Shown here: piece after piece, positions 31,557 through 38,573 of the stretch
How the letters are laid out: every line of letters starts with the position of its first letter
Numbering within the stretch: position 1 is the stretch's first letter
Assembly (NCBI RefSeq): GCF_001570605.1
Contig: NZ_BBXG01000020.1
Span: 62,001-126,000 of the forward strand
Length of the DNA stretch: 64,000 nt
Direction: 5' to 3'
From: Herbidospora cretacea
GTDB lineage: Bacteria; Actinomycetota; Actinomycetes; Streptosporangiales; Streptosporangiaceae
The notes under the pieces: model-generated
The model's input: only the letters and a program-made list of their open reading frames with translations
Told to the model about the DNA's origin: nothing
Databases searched by the model: none
Made by a program: the position numbers and the translations under genes

Positions 31557-33948
31557 CGTCCCTGATCCGGCTCTCGTACGTCGCCCCGACCAGCAGCAGC
31601 AGGAGTCCGCCCACGGCCATCGGCACCCACCGGGGAATGAGCAGCACCAGATCGACCACCCACGGCGCGATCTCGTGGACGGTCACCGCCGCGAGCGTGA
31701 AACCGCCGAGCACGGCCGGCGCCTGGAGCCGCTTCAGCGCCCCGACGACCAGGACGACCAGCGCCACCACCCCCAGCGCCAGCGGCCTGACCCACCCCTC
31801 GGGCTGGTCGTAGAGCACGAACAGGCTCGGCAGCAGCGTGAACGTCAGCCCCGCGCCGTAGGCCCGCCACGACGACCCGGCCCGCGCCTTCCACCACCCG
31901 AAGCCCAGCAGCACGACGGAGAACGGCGCGGTGTAGGCCTCGACCAGCGTGACGTCGTCGGCGTAGAGCCGCGACCACGAGGCCGCCAGCAGCAGCGCCG
32001 TGGCGAGATAGGCGACGTTCCCGCGCTCCTTCCGCAGCGCCACCCCGGCCGCGATCACCCCGGCGGTCGCGGCGGCGAGGCTGAAAGTCCGCAGATCCGG
32101 TACGACCACCAGCCCCGCCAGCCCGGCCACCCCCGCCCCGATCTCGGTGAGCCGCCGGACGGCGGCCACCGCCGCCACTGCGAGCAGCACGAACGGCAGG
32201 AACCGCGCCTGCTGATCGGCCGCCAGCCAGGCCGCCGCCGCGAACCCGCCGGCGTGGACGACCCCCACGTTGGCCGCCCAGACCCGCAGCTTCTCGTCCC
32301 TGTACGCCACCCACGCCGCGACCGCCGCCAGCGCGCCCAGCACCACGAGCGTGGCCGTCTCGTTGACCAGCCCCCACAGCGTGGCGACCACCGCGATCCC
32401 GAGGGCGAGCCGCGCGTACGCCGCCACCGTCACCCGGGCGGCCCCGATCACCATCGCGATCAGCACCGCGATCATGACCGGGTAGGGCAGGTCGAACACC
32501 GGCGGCACGAACGCGACCGCCACCGCCCCCGCGATCACCGCGAGGATCTTGTACTTGACCCCCAGCGCCAGCCCGGCCGTGACCAGCACGACCAGCACGA
32601 GATCGGCCACCCTCGGGAAGCCCGCCCGGCTCAGGTAGTCGCCCGCCCCGACGCCGAGGCCGCCCGACCACACGCCGTACCCGTTGCCGACCGGCCCGCG
32701 CAGCACGACCCCGACCGGCACCAGCACGACGAGCGAACTCACCGCCCCCACGACCAGCGCCGTCGTCCGGGCCCGCCCGCGCAGCGCCGGCGCGAACGCG
32801 CCCGCGACCGCCGGGGTGACCACGACGATCCACTCATCCGGCACGACCACCAGGAGGGGAAGCTGCACCGCGACCACCCCGGCCAGCACCGCGCCGATGA
32901 TCGGCGCCAGGGCGTGCTTCTCCGTCCGCAGCGCCAGGACCCCGGCCTCGGCGGCGGCGACCGCCAGGATGACGCCCCCTGCGAGCGTCCAGCCCAGGTC
33001 CCCGGCGTGCTCGGTGGCCTGGAAGAACGCGACCAGGCACCCGGCGACCCAGGTCACCCCGAAGGCGGCCAGCGCGACCCTCCGCCTGACGGTGAGCCAG
33101 AGGGCGAGGTCGAACGCGGCGGTGGCGACGAGCGCCCCGGCGGCGTGCGCGGCCGTCTCGTCGGCGACCAGGATGATCAGCGGGAACTGGGCCAGCCCGA
33201 TGGCGACCGGAACCGGCAGCGCCAGCCCGAACCGCCGTCCGAAGAGCGCGAACACCCCCGCGGCGAGCGCGATCAACCCCGCCGTGTACGGCAGCGCGCC
33301 CACACTGGCCTCGAACCAGACCTGGTAGGCGGCGTACCCGTCGAGCAGGAACAGCGCCACACCGAGGATCGCGACCGTCTCGGCCGTCGCCTTGAGCCCC
33401 CGGCCGACCAGCACGACGGGCGCCGCGAAGGTCAGCGCGGTGAACCCGAGCAGGATCGCCGCCCGCCCTCCGATCCCGACCGACCCCCAGCTCACGATCG
33501 TGAACACGAAAGCGGCCACCACGAGCAGCAGCCCACCGAGCCCGAGCAGCAGATTCCGGACCGTGGACGGCGACATCTCCCGGCCGGCCGGACCGGCCGC
33601 CGGCCGGCCCGGCTGGCCGGGCGCTGCCAGGGGGCGGCCCTGGTCGTCCAAGGGCCAGCCTCGGTCGTCCAGGGCCGCCACGGCCGGGCCGCCCGCCGCC
33701 TGGGCTCCCCCGGCCCGGGCGGCGGCGGGCTGGTGCTCTCCGGCGGCGCGGAGCGCGGTGAGGAGCTCCGTCCTCCTGCCGAGCAGCCGGGCCTCGCGCC
33801 CCCGTAGGTCGTTCAGGGCGAGGTCGAGCTGCCAGAGTTCAGCCGCGATCGGGCCGTGCAGCGGAAGCTCGCAGGCCGGACACCGGCGCGGTGACCCGTC
33901 GAGCGGGGCACCGCAGTCGGGGCAGGTGGGAGTGCCGACGGAGTGCAT
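31519..33948 (-). CDS. SCO7613-like multispanning membrane protein with zinc ribbon
   Basis: 809 aa. N-terminal zinc ribbon with CPDCG and CPACE (about residues 9-27), a charged coiled-coil (LWQLDLALNDLRGREARLLGRR), an Ala/Gly/Pro-rich linker, then more than 20 hydrophobic segments to the end, nearly without loops (e.g. LLLGLGGLLLVVAAFVFTIV). This arrangement is the SCO7613 C-terminal-domain membrane family of actinomycetes; function is unknown. The zinc ribbon plus coiled coil at the cytoplasmic end suggests contact with a soluble partner. Confidence 0.8.
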   Translation of the reverse strand: MHSVGTPTCPDCGAPLDGSPRRCPACELPLHGPIAAELWQLDLALNDLRGREARLLGRRTELLTALRAAGEHQPAAARAGGAQAAGGPAVAALDDRGWPLDDQGRPLAAPGQPGRPAAGPAGREMSPSTVRNLLLGLGGLLLVVAAFVFTIVSWGSVGIGGRAAILLGFTALTFAAPVVLVGRGLKATAETVAILGVALFLLDGYAAYQVWFEASVGALPYTAGLIALAAGVFALFGRRFGLALPVPVAIGLAQFPLIILVADETAAHAAGALVATAAFDLALWLTVRRRVALAAFGVTWVAGCLVAFFQATEHAGDLGWTLAGGVILAVAAAEAGVLALRTEKHALAPIIGAVLAGVVAVQLPLLVVVPDEWIVVVTPAVAGAFAPALRGRARTTALVVGAVSSLVVLVPVGVVLRGPVGNGYGVWSGGLGVGAGDYLSRAGFPRVADLVLVVLVTAGLALGVKYKILAVIAGAVAVAFVPPVFDLPYPVMIAVLIAMVIGAARVTVAAYARLALGIAVVATLWGLVNETATLVVLGALAAVAAWVAYRDEKLRVWAANVGVVHAGGFAAAAWLAADQQARFLPFVLLAVAAVAAVRRLTEIGAGVAGLAGLVVVPDLRTFSLAAATAGVIAAGVALRKERGNVAYLATALLLAASWSRLYADDVTLVEAYTAPFSVVLLGFGWWKARAGSSWRAYGAGLTFTLLPSLFVLYDQPEGWVRPLALGVVALVVLVVGALKRLQAPAVLGGFTLAAVTVHEIAPWVVDLVLLIPRWVPMAVGGLLLLLVGATYESRIRDVKRVGAAIRGLR

Positions 33949-34041
33949 ACCGGAACGATCCCGCTTCGCCCCATGTGGGCGCTATGGACCACCTACTCAA
34001 TTCGCGGTGAGTATCCCGGTATGTGACTGCCAAAAACCGGC

Positions 34042-35034
34042 CTAGCGCCCGGCCCATCTGGCGATTCCAACGATGATCGCGACCGCGCAGGCGGCCACTC
34101 CCAGCCACAGCGCGATCATGAGCCCGCCGTCCGGCCCTCCGGACTCCGAGGCCACCGGCTGCGCCGCCGGAGCCGTCTTCGTGGCCTCCGGCGATGGGCT
34201 GGGGAGGGCGGCCTCCGGCAGAGGGACCCGCACGACCGGGCTGCGCTCGCCCTCCGACCCGGTCAGCAGCGACTTCCCGTCGGCGCTGTAGGTGATCGAC
34301 TCGGCCTGGCGCAGGAAGGGCATCGCGACCCCGGAGATCTCGTCGTCGATCTTCCGGTAGAGGGTCGCCGAGAAGTAGGTCCGCACCACGAAGCTCGACC
34401 CGTCGGGCGCGAACGCCGCGTCGGTGGCCATCGTCGGGGCCGACCCCACCCGCTTCAGGACGTTCACCCGGTCGGTCCGCAACTGCTTGGGCGCGGCGTA
34501 GATGCGCCCGTCGAACTCCTTGGTCACCACGTAGAGACGGCCCGTCCGGGGGTCGACCATCAGACCCTCGGCGTTGCGGGCCTGGTCGGCGTACCGGAAC
34601 CGGTATCTGACCGCCTCGACGGTGCCGCTGCGCAGGCGGGTCGGCTCGGTCACCTTGTAGACCGAGATGTCCGGCCACGCGCCGTCGAAGTTGTCCCCGA
34701 TGTCCCCGAAGAACAGCACCCCGCGCCCCGACCGGTCGCGGTAGGCCGCCATGCCCTCCCAGTCGCGGGCCTCGGCGTTCGCGACCGTGTACGCCGCCTT
34801 GGTCCGCCCGGTGGAGGAGTCGACGGCGTAGAAGACGGCCCCGGCGTCGCTGTCGTTGTGGGTGTAGACGATCCCGGGATGCGTCGGCGACACGGCCAGC
34901 CCGCTCGACTCGGTGATCCGCCGATCGGCGAACTCGAACAGTTCCTTGTCGTCACCGGCCTGCGCCGGACCCGCGCACACCAGCCCACCGAGCACGCACA
35001 GCGCCAGCGCCGCCCCCCGGAATGTCCACCCCAT
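34042..35034 (-). CDS. Secreted beta-propeller-like protein with C-terminal anchor
   Basis: 330 aa. Signal peptide (ALALCVLGGLVCAGPAQA, cleavage near residue 27), then repeated strands typical of a propeller: ESSGLAVSPTHPGIVYTHND, DWEGMAAY, NAEGLMVDPRTGRLYVVTK, ATDAAFAPDGSSFVVRTY, QAESITYSADGKSLLTGSEG. The pattern resembles esterase-like/SdiA-regulated propeller proteins. A Pro/Ser/Ala linker and a final helix (LMIALWLGVAACAVAIIVGI) followed by RWAGR anchor it outside-in. Likely a surface-displayed protein; ligand unknown. Confidence 0.75.
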   Translation of the reverse strand: MGWTFRGAALALCVLGGLVCAGPAQAGDDKELFEFADRRITESSGLAVSPTHPGIVYTHNDSDAGAVFYAVDSSTGRTKAAYTVANAEARDWEGMAAYRDRSGRGVLFFGDIGDNFDGAWPDISVYKVTEPTRLRSGTVEAVRYRFRYADQARNAEGLMVDPRTGRLYVVTKEFDGRIYAAPKQLRTDRVNVLKRVGSAPTMATDAAFAPDGSSFVVRTYFSATLYRKIDDEISGVAMPFLRQAESITYSADGKSLLTGSEGERSPVVRVPLPEAALPSPSPEATKTAPAAQPVASESGGPDGGLMIALWLGVAACAVAIIVGIARWAGR

Positions 35035-35047
35035 GGAGCCATCCTGC

Positions 35048-35168
35048 CTTGTCTATGGCCGCGCCTCCGGCGCGGCGGCCGGTGCGCTTGGGCCCGACGC
35101 CTTCCCTCCTCCGCTCTGGTCGCTGCGCTCCCGGCGCTCCGTCAGTCCAGGCGTCGGCGCGCACCGGC
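35048..35168. repeat. Inverted repeat copy A (121 bp)
   Basis: This 121-bp segment is the reverse complement of 36357-36478 with about nine differences and one 1-base gap, about 92 percent identity. Both ends coincide at CTTGTCT on one side and CACCGGC on the other. It contains its own GC-rich inner hairpin (GCGCCTCCGGCGC). The two copies bracket the aldo/keto reductase gene. Confidence 0.85.
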
Positions 35169-35176
35169 GAATCGGG

Positions 35177-35208
35177 CTGGCCTGGAGTCCACTCCAGGTT
35201 TCTATGGT
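35177..35208 (+). promoter_or_regulatory. MerR-type promoter and operator of the aldo/keto reductase
   Basis: CCTGGAGT-CC-ACTCCAGG (35181-35198) is a perfect 8-bp-arm inverted repeat placed between a -35-like CTGGCC (35177-35182) and a -10-like TATGGT (35203-35208), a 20-bp spacer. Long-spacer promoters with a dyad in the spacer are the mark of MerR-family activators. No merR gene is in the window nearby. Confidence 0.5.
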
Positions 35209-35214
35209 GGAAGC

Positions 35215-36186
35215 ATGGACTACGCGCAGCTCGGTCGTACCGGACTCAAGGTCAGCAAGCTCTGCCTGGGCACGATGAACTTCGGCCCGCAGACCACGGA
35301 GGAGGACTCCTTCGCGATCATGGATCGCGCCCATGAGCTGGGAATCAACTTCTTCGACACCGCCAACGTCTATGGCTGGAAGAAGGGCGAGGGCGTCACC
35401 GAACAGATCATCGGCAGGTGGTTCGCGCAGGGCGGCGGCCGTCGTGAGAAGACCGTCATCGCCACCAAGCTCTACGGCTCGATGGGCGACTGGCCCAACG
35501 ACACCTTCCTGTCGGCGCTCAACATCCGCCGCGCCTGCGACGCCTCGCTGAAGCGCATGCAGACCGACTACATCGACATCTACCAGGCCCACCATGTCGA
35601 CCGGAACACCCCGTTCGAGGAGTTCTGGGAGGCCATGGAGGTGCTCCGCCAGCAGGGCAAGATCCTCTATGTGGGCTCGTCCAACTTCGCGGGCTGGCAC
35701 ATCGCCAAGGCCCAGGAGACGGCCAGGCGGCGCAACTTCCTCGGCCTGGTGAGCGAGCAGTCGAAATACCACCTGCTGGAGCGCTCGGTCGAGCTGGAGG
35801 TCCTGCCCGCCTGCCAGGACTACGGCCTGGGCGTCATCCCCTGGAGCCCGCTGGCCGGCGGCCTGCTCGGCGGCGTCCTCCGCAAGATCGACAAGGGCCG
35901 CAGCGCCAACCCCGACCAGGTCGAGGCCCTGGAGAAGGTCCGCCCCCAGATCGAGCAGTGGGAGGCCTTCTGCGACGACCTGGGCGAAGACCCGGCCAAC
36001 GCCGGCCTCGCCTGGCTCCTCCACCAGAAGGCGGTCACCGCCCCGATCATCGGCCCCCGCACCGCCGACCAGCTCAACGGCTCCCTGCGCGCCCTGGAGA
36101 TCAAGTTCGACGACAAGGCCCTGGCCCGCATCGACGAGATCTTCCCTGGCCCCGGCGGCACCGCCCCCGAGGCCTACGCCTGGTAG
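35215..36186 (+). CDS. Aldo/keto reductase (AKR, YajO/Tas-like)
   Basis: 323 aa. N-terminus MDYAQLGRTGLKVSKLCLGTM, then the catalytic tetrad: Asp in INFFDTANVYG with Tyr, Lys in VIATKLYGSMG, His in YQAHHVDRNTP. NADPH-binding block near the C-terminus, APIIGPRTADQLNGSL. This is the AKR11/12-like group that reduces aldehydes or quinones, often induced by electrophiles. The GTAGAAGC-type leader has only a weak ribosome site. It is followed by its own terminator and flanked by 121-bp inverted repeats, so it stands as an isolated unit. Confidence 0.9.
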   Translation: MDYAQLGRTGLKVSKLCLGTMNFGPQTTEEDSFAIMDRAHELGINFFDTANVYGWKKGEGVTEQIIGRWFAQGGGRREKTVIATKLYGSMGDWPNDTFLSALNIRRACDASLKRMQTDYIDIYQAHHVDRNTPFEEFWEAMEVLRQQGKILYVGSSNFAGWHIAKAQETARRRNFLGLVSEQSKYHLLERSVELEVLPACQDYGLGVIPWSPLAGGLLGGVLRKIDKGRSANPDQVEALEKVRPQIEQWEAFCDDLGEDPANAGLAWLLHQKAVTAPIIGPRTADQLNGSLRALEIKFDDKALARIDEIFPGPGGTAPEAYAW

Positions 36187-36196
36187 AAACCCCCGA

Positions 36197-36230
36197 ACGG
36201 AGCGGTGACACGAACACGCCACCGCTCCGT
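36197..36230 (+). terminator. Terminator of the aldo/keto reductase gene
   Basis: Perfect 11-bp stem (36197-36207 with 36220-36230), 12-base loop, followed by TT. It starts 10 bp after the stop codon. Confidence 0.75.
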
Positions 36231-36356
36231 TTGCGTTCCTCCGACCGCACCAGCCACTCGCATCCCCACACGCGCAGCCGCTCCAATCGCGCTCGGCCGG
36301 CTACTCGCATGCCCCTACACGCCGCCGTTCGCTTCTGTTCCACCGGTCACACGCAT

Positions 36357-36478
36357 GCCGGTGCGCGCCGATGCCTGGACTGACGGAGCGCCGGGAGCGC
36401 AGCGACCAGAGCGGAGGAGGGAAGGCGTCGGACCAGAGCGCCCCGGCCGCCGCGCCGGAGGCGCGGCAGTCAGACAAG
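36357..36478. repeat. Inverted repeat copy B (122 bp)
   Basis: Reverse-complement partner of 35048-35168. The interval 36231-36356 before it, after the terminator, holds no gene I can support. Confidence 0.85.
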
Positions 36479-36574
36479 CGCGCCCACGACTACGAGCAGC
36501 ATGAGCAGGCCGAGCACGGTCGGCAGCAGCCAGCGGCGGGGACGGTCCACAGCGTCGAGCCTAGCCAAGCTCAT
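36470..36574 (-). CDS. Small single-pass membrane peptide, 34 aa
   Basis: Reads MSLARLDAVDRPRRW then a helix LLPTVLGLLMLLVVVGALV and stop. The Arg-rich stub before the helix predicts N-in topology. It begins 19 bp after the MFS stop on the same strand, so it may be part of the MarR-MFS operon. The Shine-Dalgarno is poor. Its last nine bases fall inside inverted repeat copy B. Confidence 0.4.
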   Translation of the reverse strand: MSLARLDAVDRPRRWLLPTVLGLLMLLVVVGALV

Positions 36575-36593
36575 GGGGTGCCGCTGACCGTCG

Positions 36594-38003
36594 TCAGACC
36601 GCGACCGTGGCCGGGGCGGGGTTCAGGGCGAGGTTCTTGCGGGCCGCGACCATTCTGGTGACCAGGAGCGCCATGGCCACGCCGGTGAGACTGAGCAGGC
36701 CGGAGACCATGATGCCGACCCGGGGACCGGCCAGTTCGGCGATCCAGCCGATGAGCGGGGCGCCGATCGGGGCCCCGGCGGTGAAGACGAGAACGTAGAT
36801 CCCCATCACCCGGCCGCGCATCTCGCTCGACGCCCCGAGCTGCAGCGTCGAGTTGGCGGTCGTCTGGACGGTGATCATCGCCAGTCCGGCCGGGACCAGC
36901 GCGACCAGGAACGCCCAGTAGCCGGGGCTGAACGCCGCCGCGATCTGGAACAGCCCGAACGCGACGCCCCCGACGATCAGGGTCCGCCGCGACGGGGTCA
37001 CCCGCCGGGCCGCCTGGAGCGCCCCCACGACGGCCCCGATGGCGAACGCGCTGCTCGCGATGCCGAACGCCGAGGCCCCCGACTTGAACACCTCGGTCGA
37101 CATGAGCGCGATCGAGGTGCTGAAACTCTGCGCGAACACGGCCACGAAGGCGACCATGAGCACCGGCAGCAGCAGGTCGGGCTGCCCGAAGACATACCGG
37201 ATGCCCTCCCTGAGCTGCCCCTTGCCGCGTTTGACCGGCTCGGGGGTGCGCAGTTCGGTCTTCCGCATCAGCAGCATGCCGCCGATGGTGAAGGCGAAGG
37301 TGAGGGCGTTGACCAGGAACAGCGGGCCGGTGCCGCCCAGCCAGTTGATCAGGAGCCCGGCGACGGCCGGGCCGACCACGCGGGCCAGGTTGAACGAGGA
37401 GCTGTTCAGCGCGATGGCGTTCGACAGGTCGTCGCGGCCGACCATCTCGACCACGAACGACTGCCGGGTGGGCACCTCGACGCAGGCCAGCAGGCCGAGC
37501 GTGAAGGCCATCACGTAGACGTGCCAGACCTGGGCCTGCCCGGTGACGGTCAGGACGCCCATGGCCAGCGCCAGCGCCGCCATCAGCGACTGCGCGGTCA
37601 TCAGCAGCCGCCGCTTCGGGAACCGGTCGGCCAGGACGCCGCCCCACATCCCGAACAGCATGATCGGCAGGAACTGCAGCGCGACCGTGATGCCGAGCGC
37701 GGCCCCCGACCCGCCGGTCAGGCTCAAGACGAGCCAGTCCTGGGCCGTGCGCTGCATCCACGTGCCGACGTTGGAGACCACCGAGCCGGAGAGGAACAGC
37801 CGGTAGTTGTGGTTCCGCAATGACCGGAACATCCCGGACTTCTCGGATGGATCACCCTCGACCGCCACCTCGGAGCCGAGTTCTCCGGCCGCAGCGGCCT
37901 CGGCCTTCTCACCGGCTCCGTCGATCAGGCTGAGGCCGGGCTCCCGAACCGGCCCAGCACCCGTCCACTTCGCCAGATCGGCCGCGGTCCGCAGTCGTCT
38001 CAC
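36594..38003 (-). CDS. MFS transporter (EntS-like, DHA3/MFS_3 group)
   Basis: 469 aa from the GTG at 38003, which overlaps the marR stop (GTGA). A hydrophilic N-terminal tail of about 58 residues precedes the first helix at FRSLRNHNYRLFLSGSVVSNVG. The MFS_3 features follow: WMQRTAQDWLVL, GGVLADRFPKRRLL (loop 2-3 motif), TRQSFVVEMV, and about 12 helices. Members export siderophores, macrolides or other drugs. With a MarR gene upstream, a drug- or phenolic-inducible exporter is likely. The open frame continues far upstream across marR, but that part is a shadow. Confidence 0.88.
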   Translation of the reverse strand: MRRLRTAADLAKWTGAGPVREPGLSLIDGAGEKAEAAAAGELGSEVAVEGDPSEKSGMFRSLRNHNYRLFLSGSVVSNVGTWMQRTAQDWLVLSLTGGSGAALGITVALQFLPIMLFGMWGGVLADRFPKRRLLMTAQSLMAALALAMGVLTVTGQAQVWHVYVMAFTLGLLACVEVPTRQSFVVEMVGRDDLSNAIALNSSSFNLARVVGPAVAGLLINWLGGTGPLFLVNALTFAFTIGGMLLMRKTELRTPEPVKRGKGQLREGIRYVFGQPDLLLPVLMVAFVAVFAQSFSTSIALMSTEVFKSGASAFGIASSAFAIGAVVGALQAARRVTPSRRTLIVGGVAFGLFQIAAAFSPGYWAFLVALVPAGLAMITVQTTANSTLQLGASSEMRGRVMGIYVLVFTAGAPIGAPLIGWIAELAGPRVGIMVSGLLSLTGVAMALLVTRMVAARKNLALNPAPATVAV

Positions 38004-38461
38004 ATTTGGGAGAGCTTCTCCAGGATGGGGGCGGCCCGGCGCAGGATCGCCTTCTCCTCCGCGGTCAGTTCGCCGAGGCGCTGGGCGAGCCAGGCCTCCT
38101 TGCGGCGGCGCTCCTCTTTCAGCAGCGCCTCGCCCGCCGGGGTGACCGAGAGGGTCACCTGACGCCGGTCCGTGGGGTGGGGCGAGCGGGCCAGCAGGCC
38201 GCGTTCCTCCAGATGGGTGACCACCCTGGTCATCGAGGGAGGCTGCACCTTCTCGTGCTCGGCCAGCTCGCCGGGGGTCATCGTGGTGTGCCGCTCGACG
38301 GCGGCCAGGGCCGCGAGCTGCGTGGGCGTCAGGATGTGGCCCGTGGCCTGCTTGCGCAGCCGACGGGTCAACCGGGCCAGCGACACGCGCAGCGCGGACG
38401 CCAGGCCGGCGTCGCTGCGCAGGTTCGCAGCCGGTTCGGGGTTCTGAGGGTTCGTTAGCAT
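38000..38461 (-). CDS. MarR-family transcriptional regulator
   Basis: 153 aa. Winged helix: LTPTQLAALAAVERH, TPGELAEHEKVQPPSMTRVVTHLEERGLLARSPHPTDRRQVTLSVT, with the DxR wing motif (TDRRQV). Flanking helices make the dimer. It overlaps the MFS gene (GTGA), so it is coupled to the transporter it probably represses. The start ATG is inside one arm of the inverted repeat, giving direct autorepression. Confidence 0.9.
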   Translation of the reverse strand: MLTNPQNPEPAANLRSDAGLASALRVSLARLTRRLRKQATGHILTPTQLAALAAVERHTTMTPGELAEHEKVQPPSMTRVVTHLEERGLLARSPHPTDRRQVTLSVTPAGEALLKEERRRKEAWLAQRLGELTAEEKAILRRAAPILEKLSQM

Positions 38462-38481
38462 AAGTCATTACCTTTGCTAAC
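38454..38481. promoter_or_regulatory. MarR operator overlapping the marR start
   Basis: GTTAGCA (38454-38460) and TGCTAAC (38475-38481) form 7-bp arms 14 bp apart. TATAGT just outside (38483-38488, minus strand) is a plausible -10. One arm covers the marR start codon. Confidence 0.6.
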
Positions 38482-38532
38482 TATATGAGTCTCCTTGGCA
38501 TTCCTCCACCGGGATACCTTCCCCAGAAACGA

Positions 38533-38562
38533 GGGCACGGCCCCCTAGAGGAGGCCGTGCCC
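38533..38562 (-). terminator. Terminator of the xylanase gene
   Basis: GGGCACGGCC (38533-38542) pairs with GGCCGTGCCC (38553-38562), 10-base loop, beginning 11 bp after the xylanase stop. Confidence 0.75.
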
Positions 38563-38573
38563 GGGTCAAGAGA

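Noticed and set aside
34042-38003. Genomic island or prophage around the 121-bp repeats
   Set aside because: No integrase, transposase, tRNA target or shift in base composition is visible.
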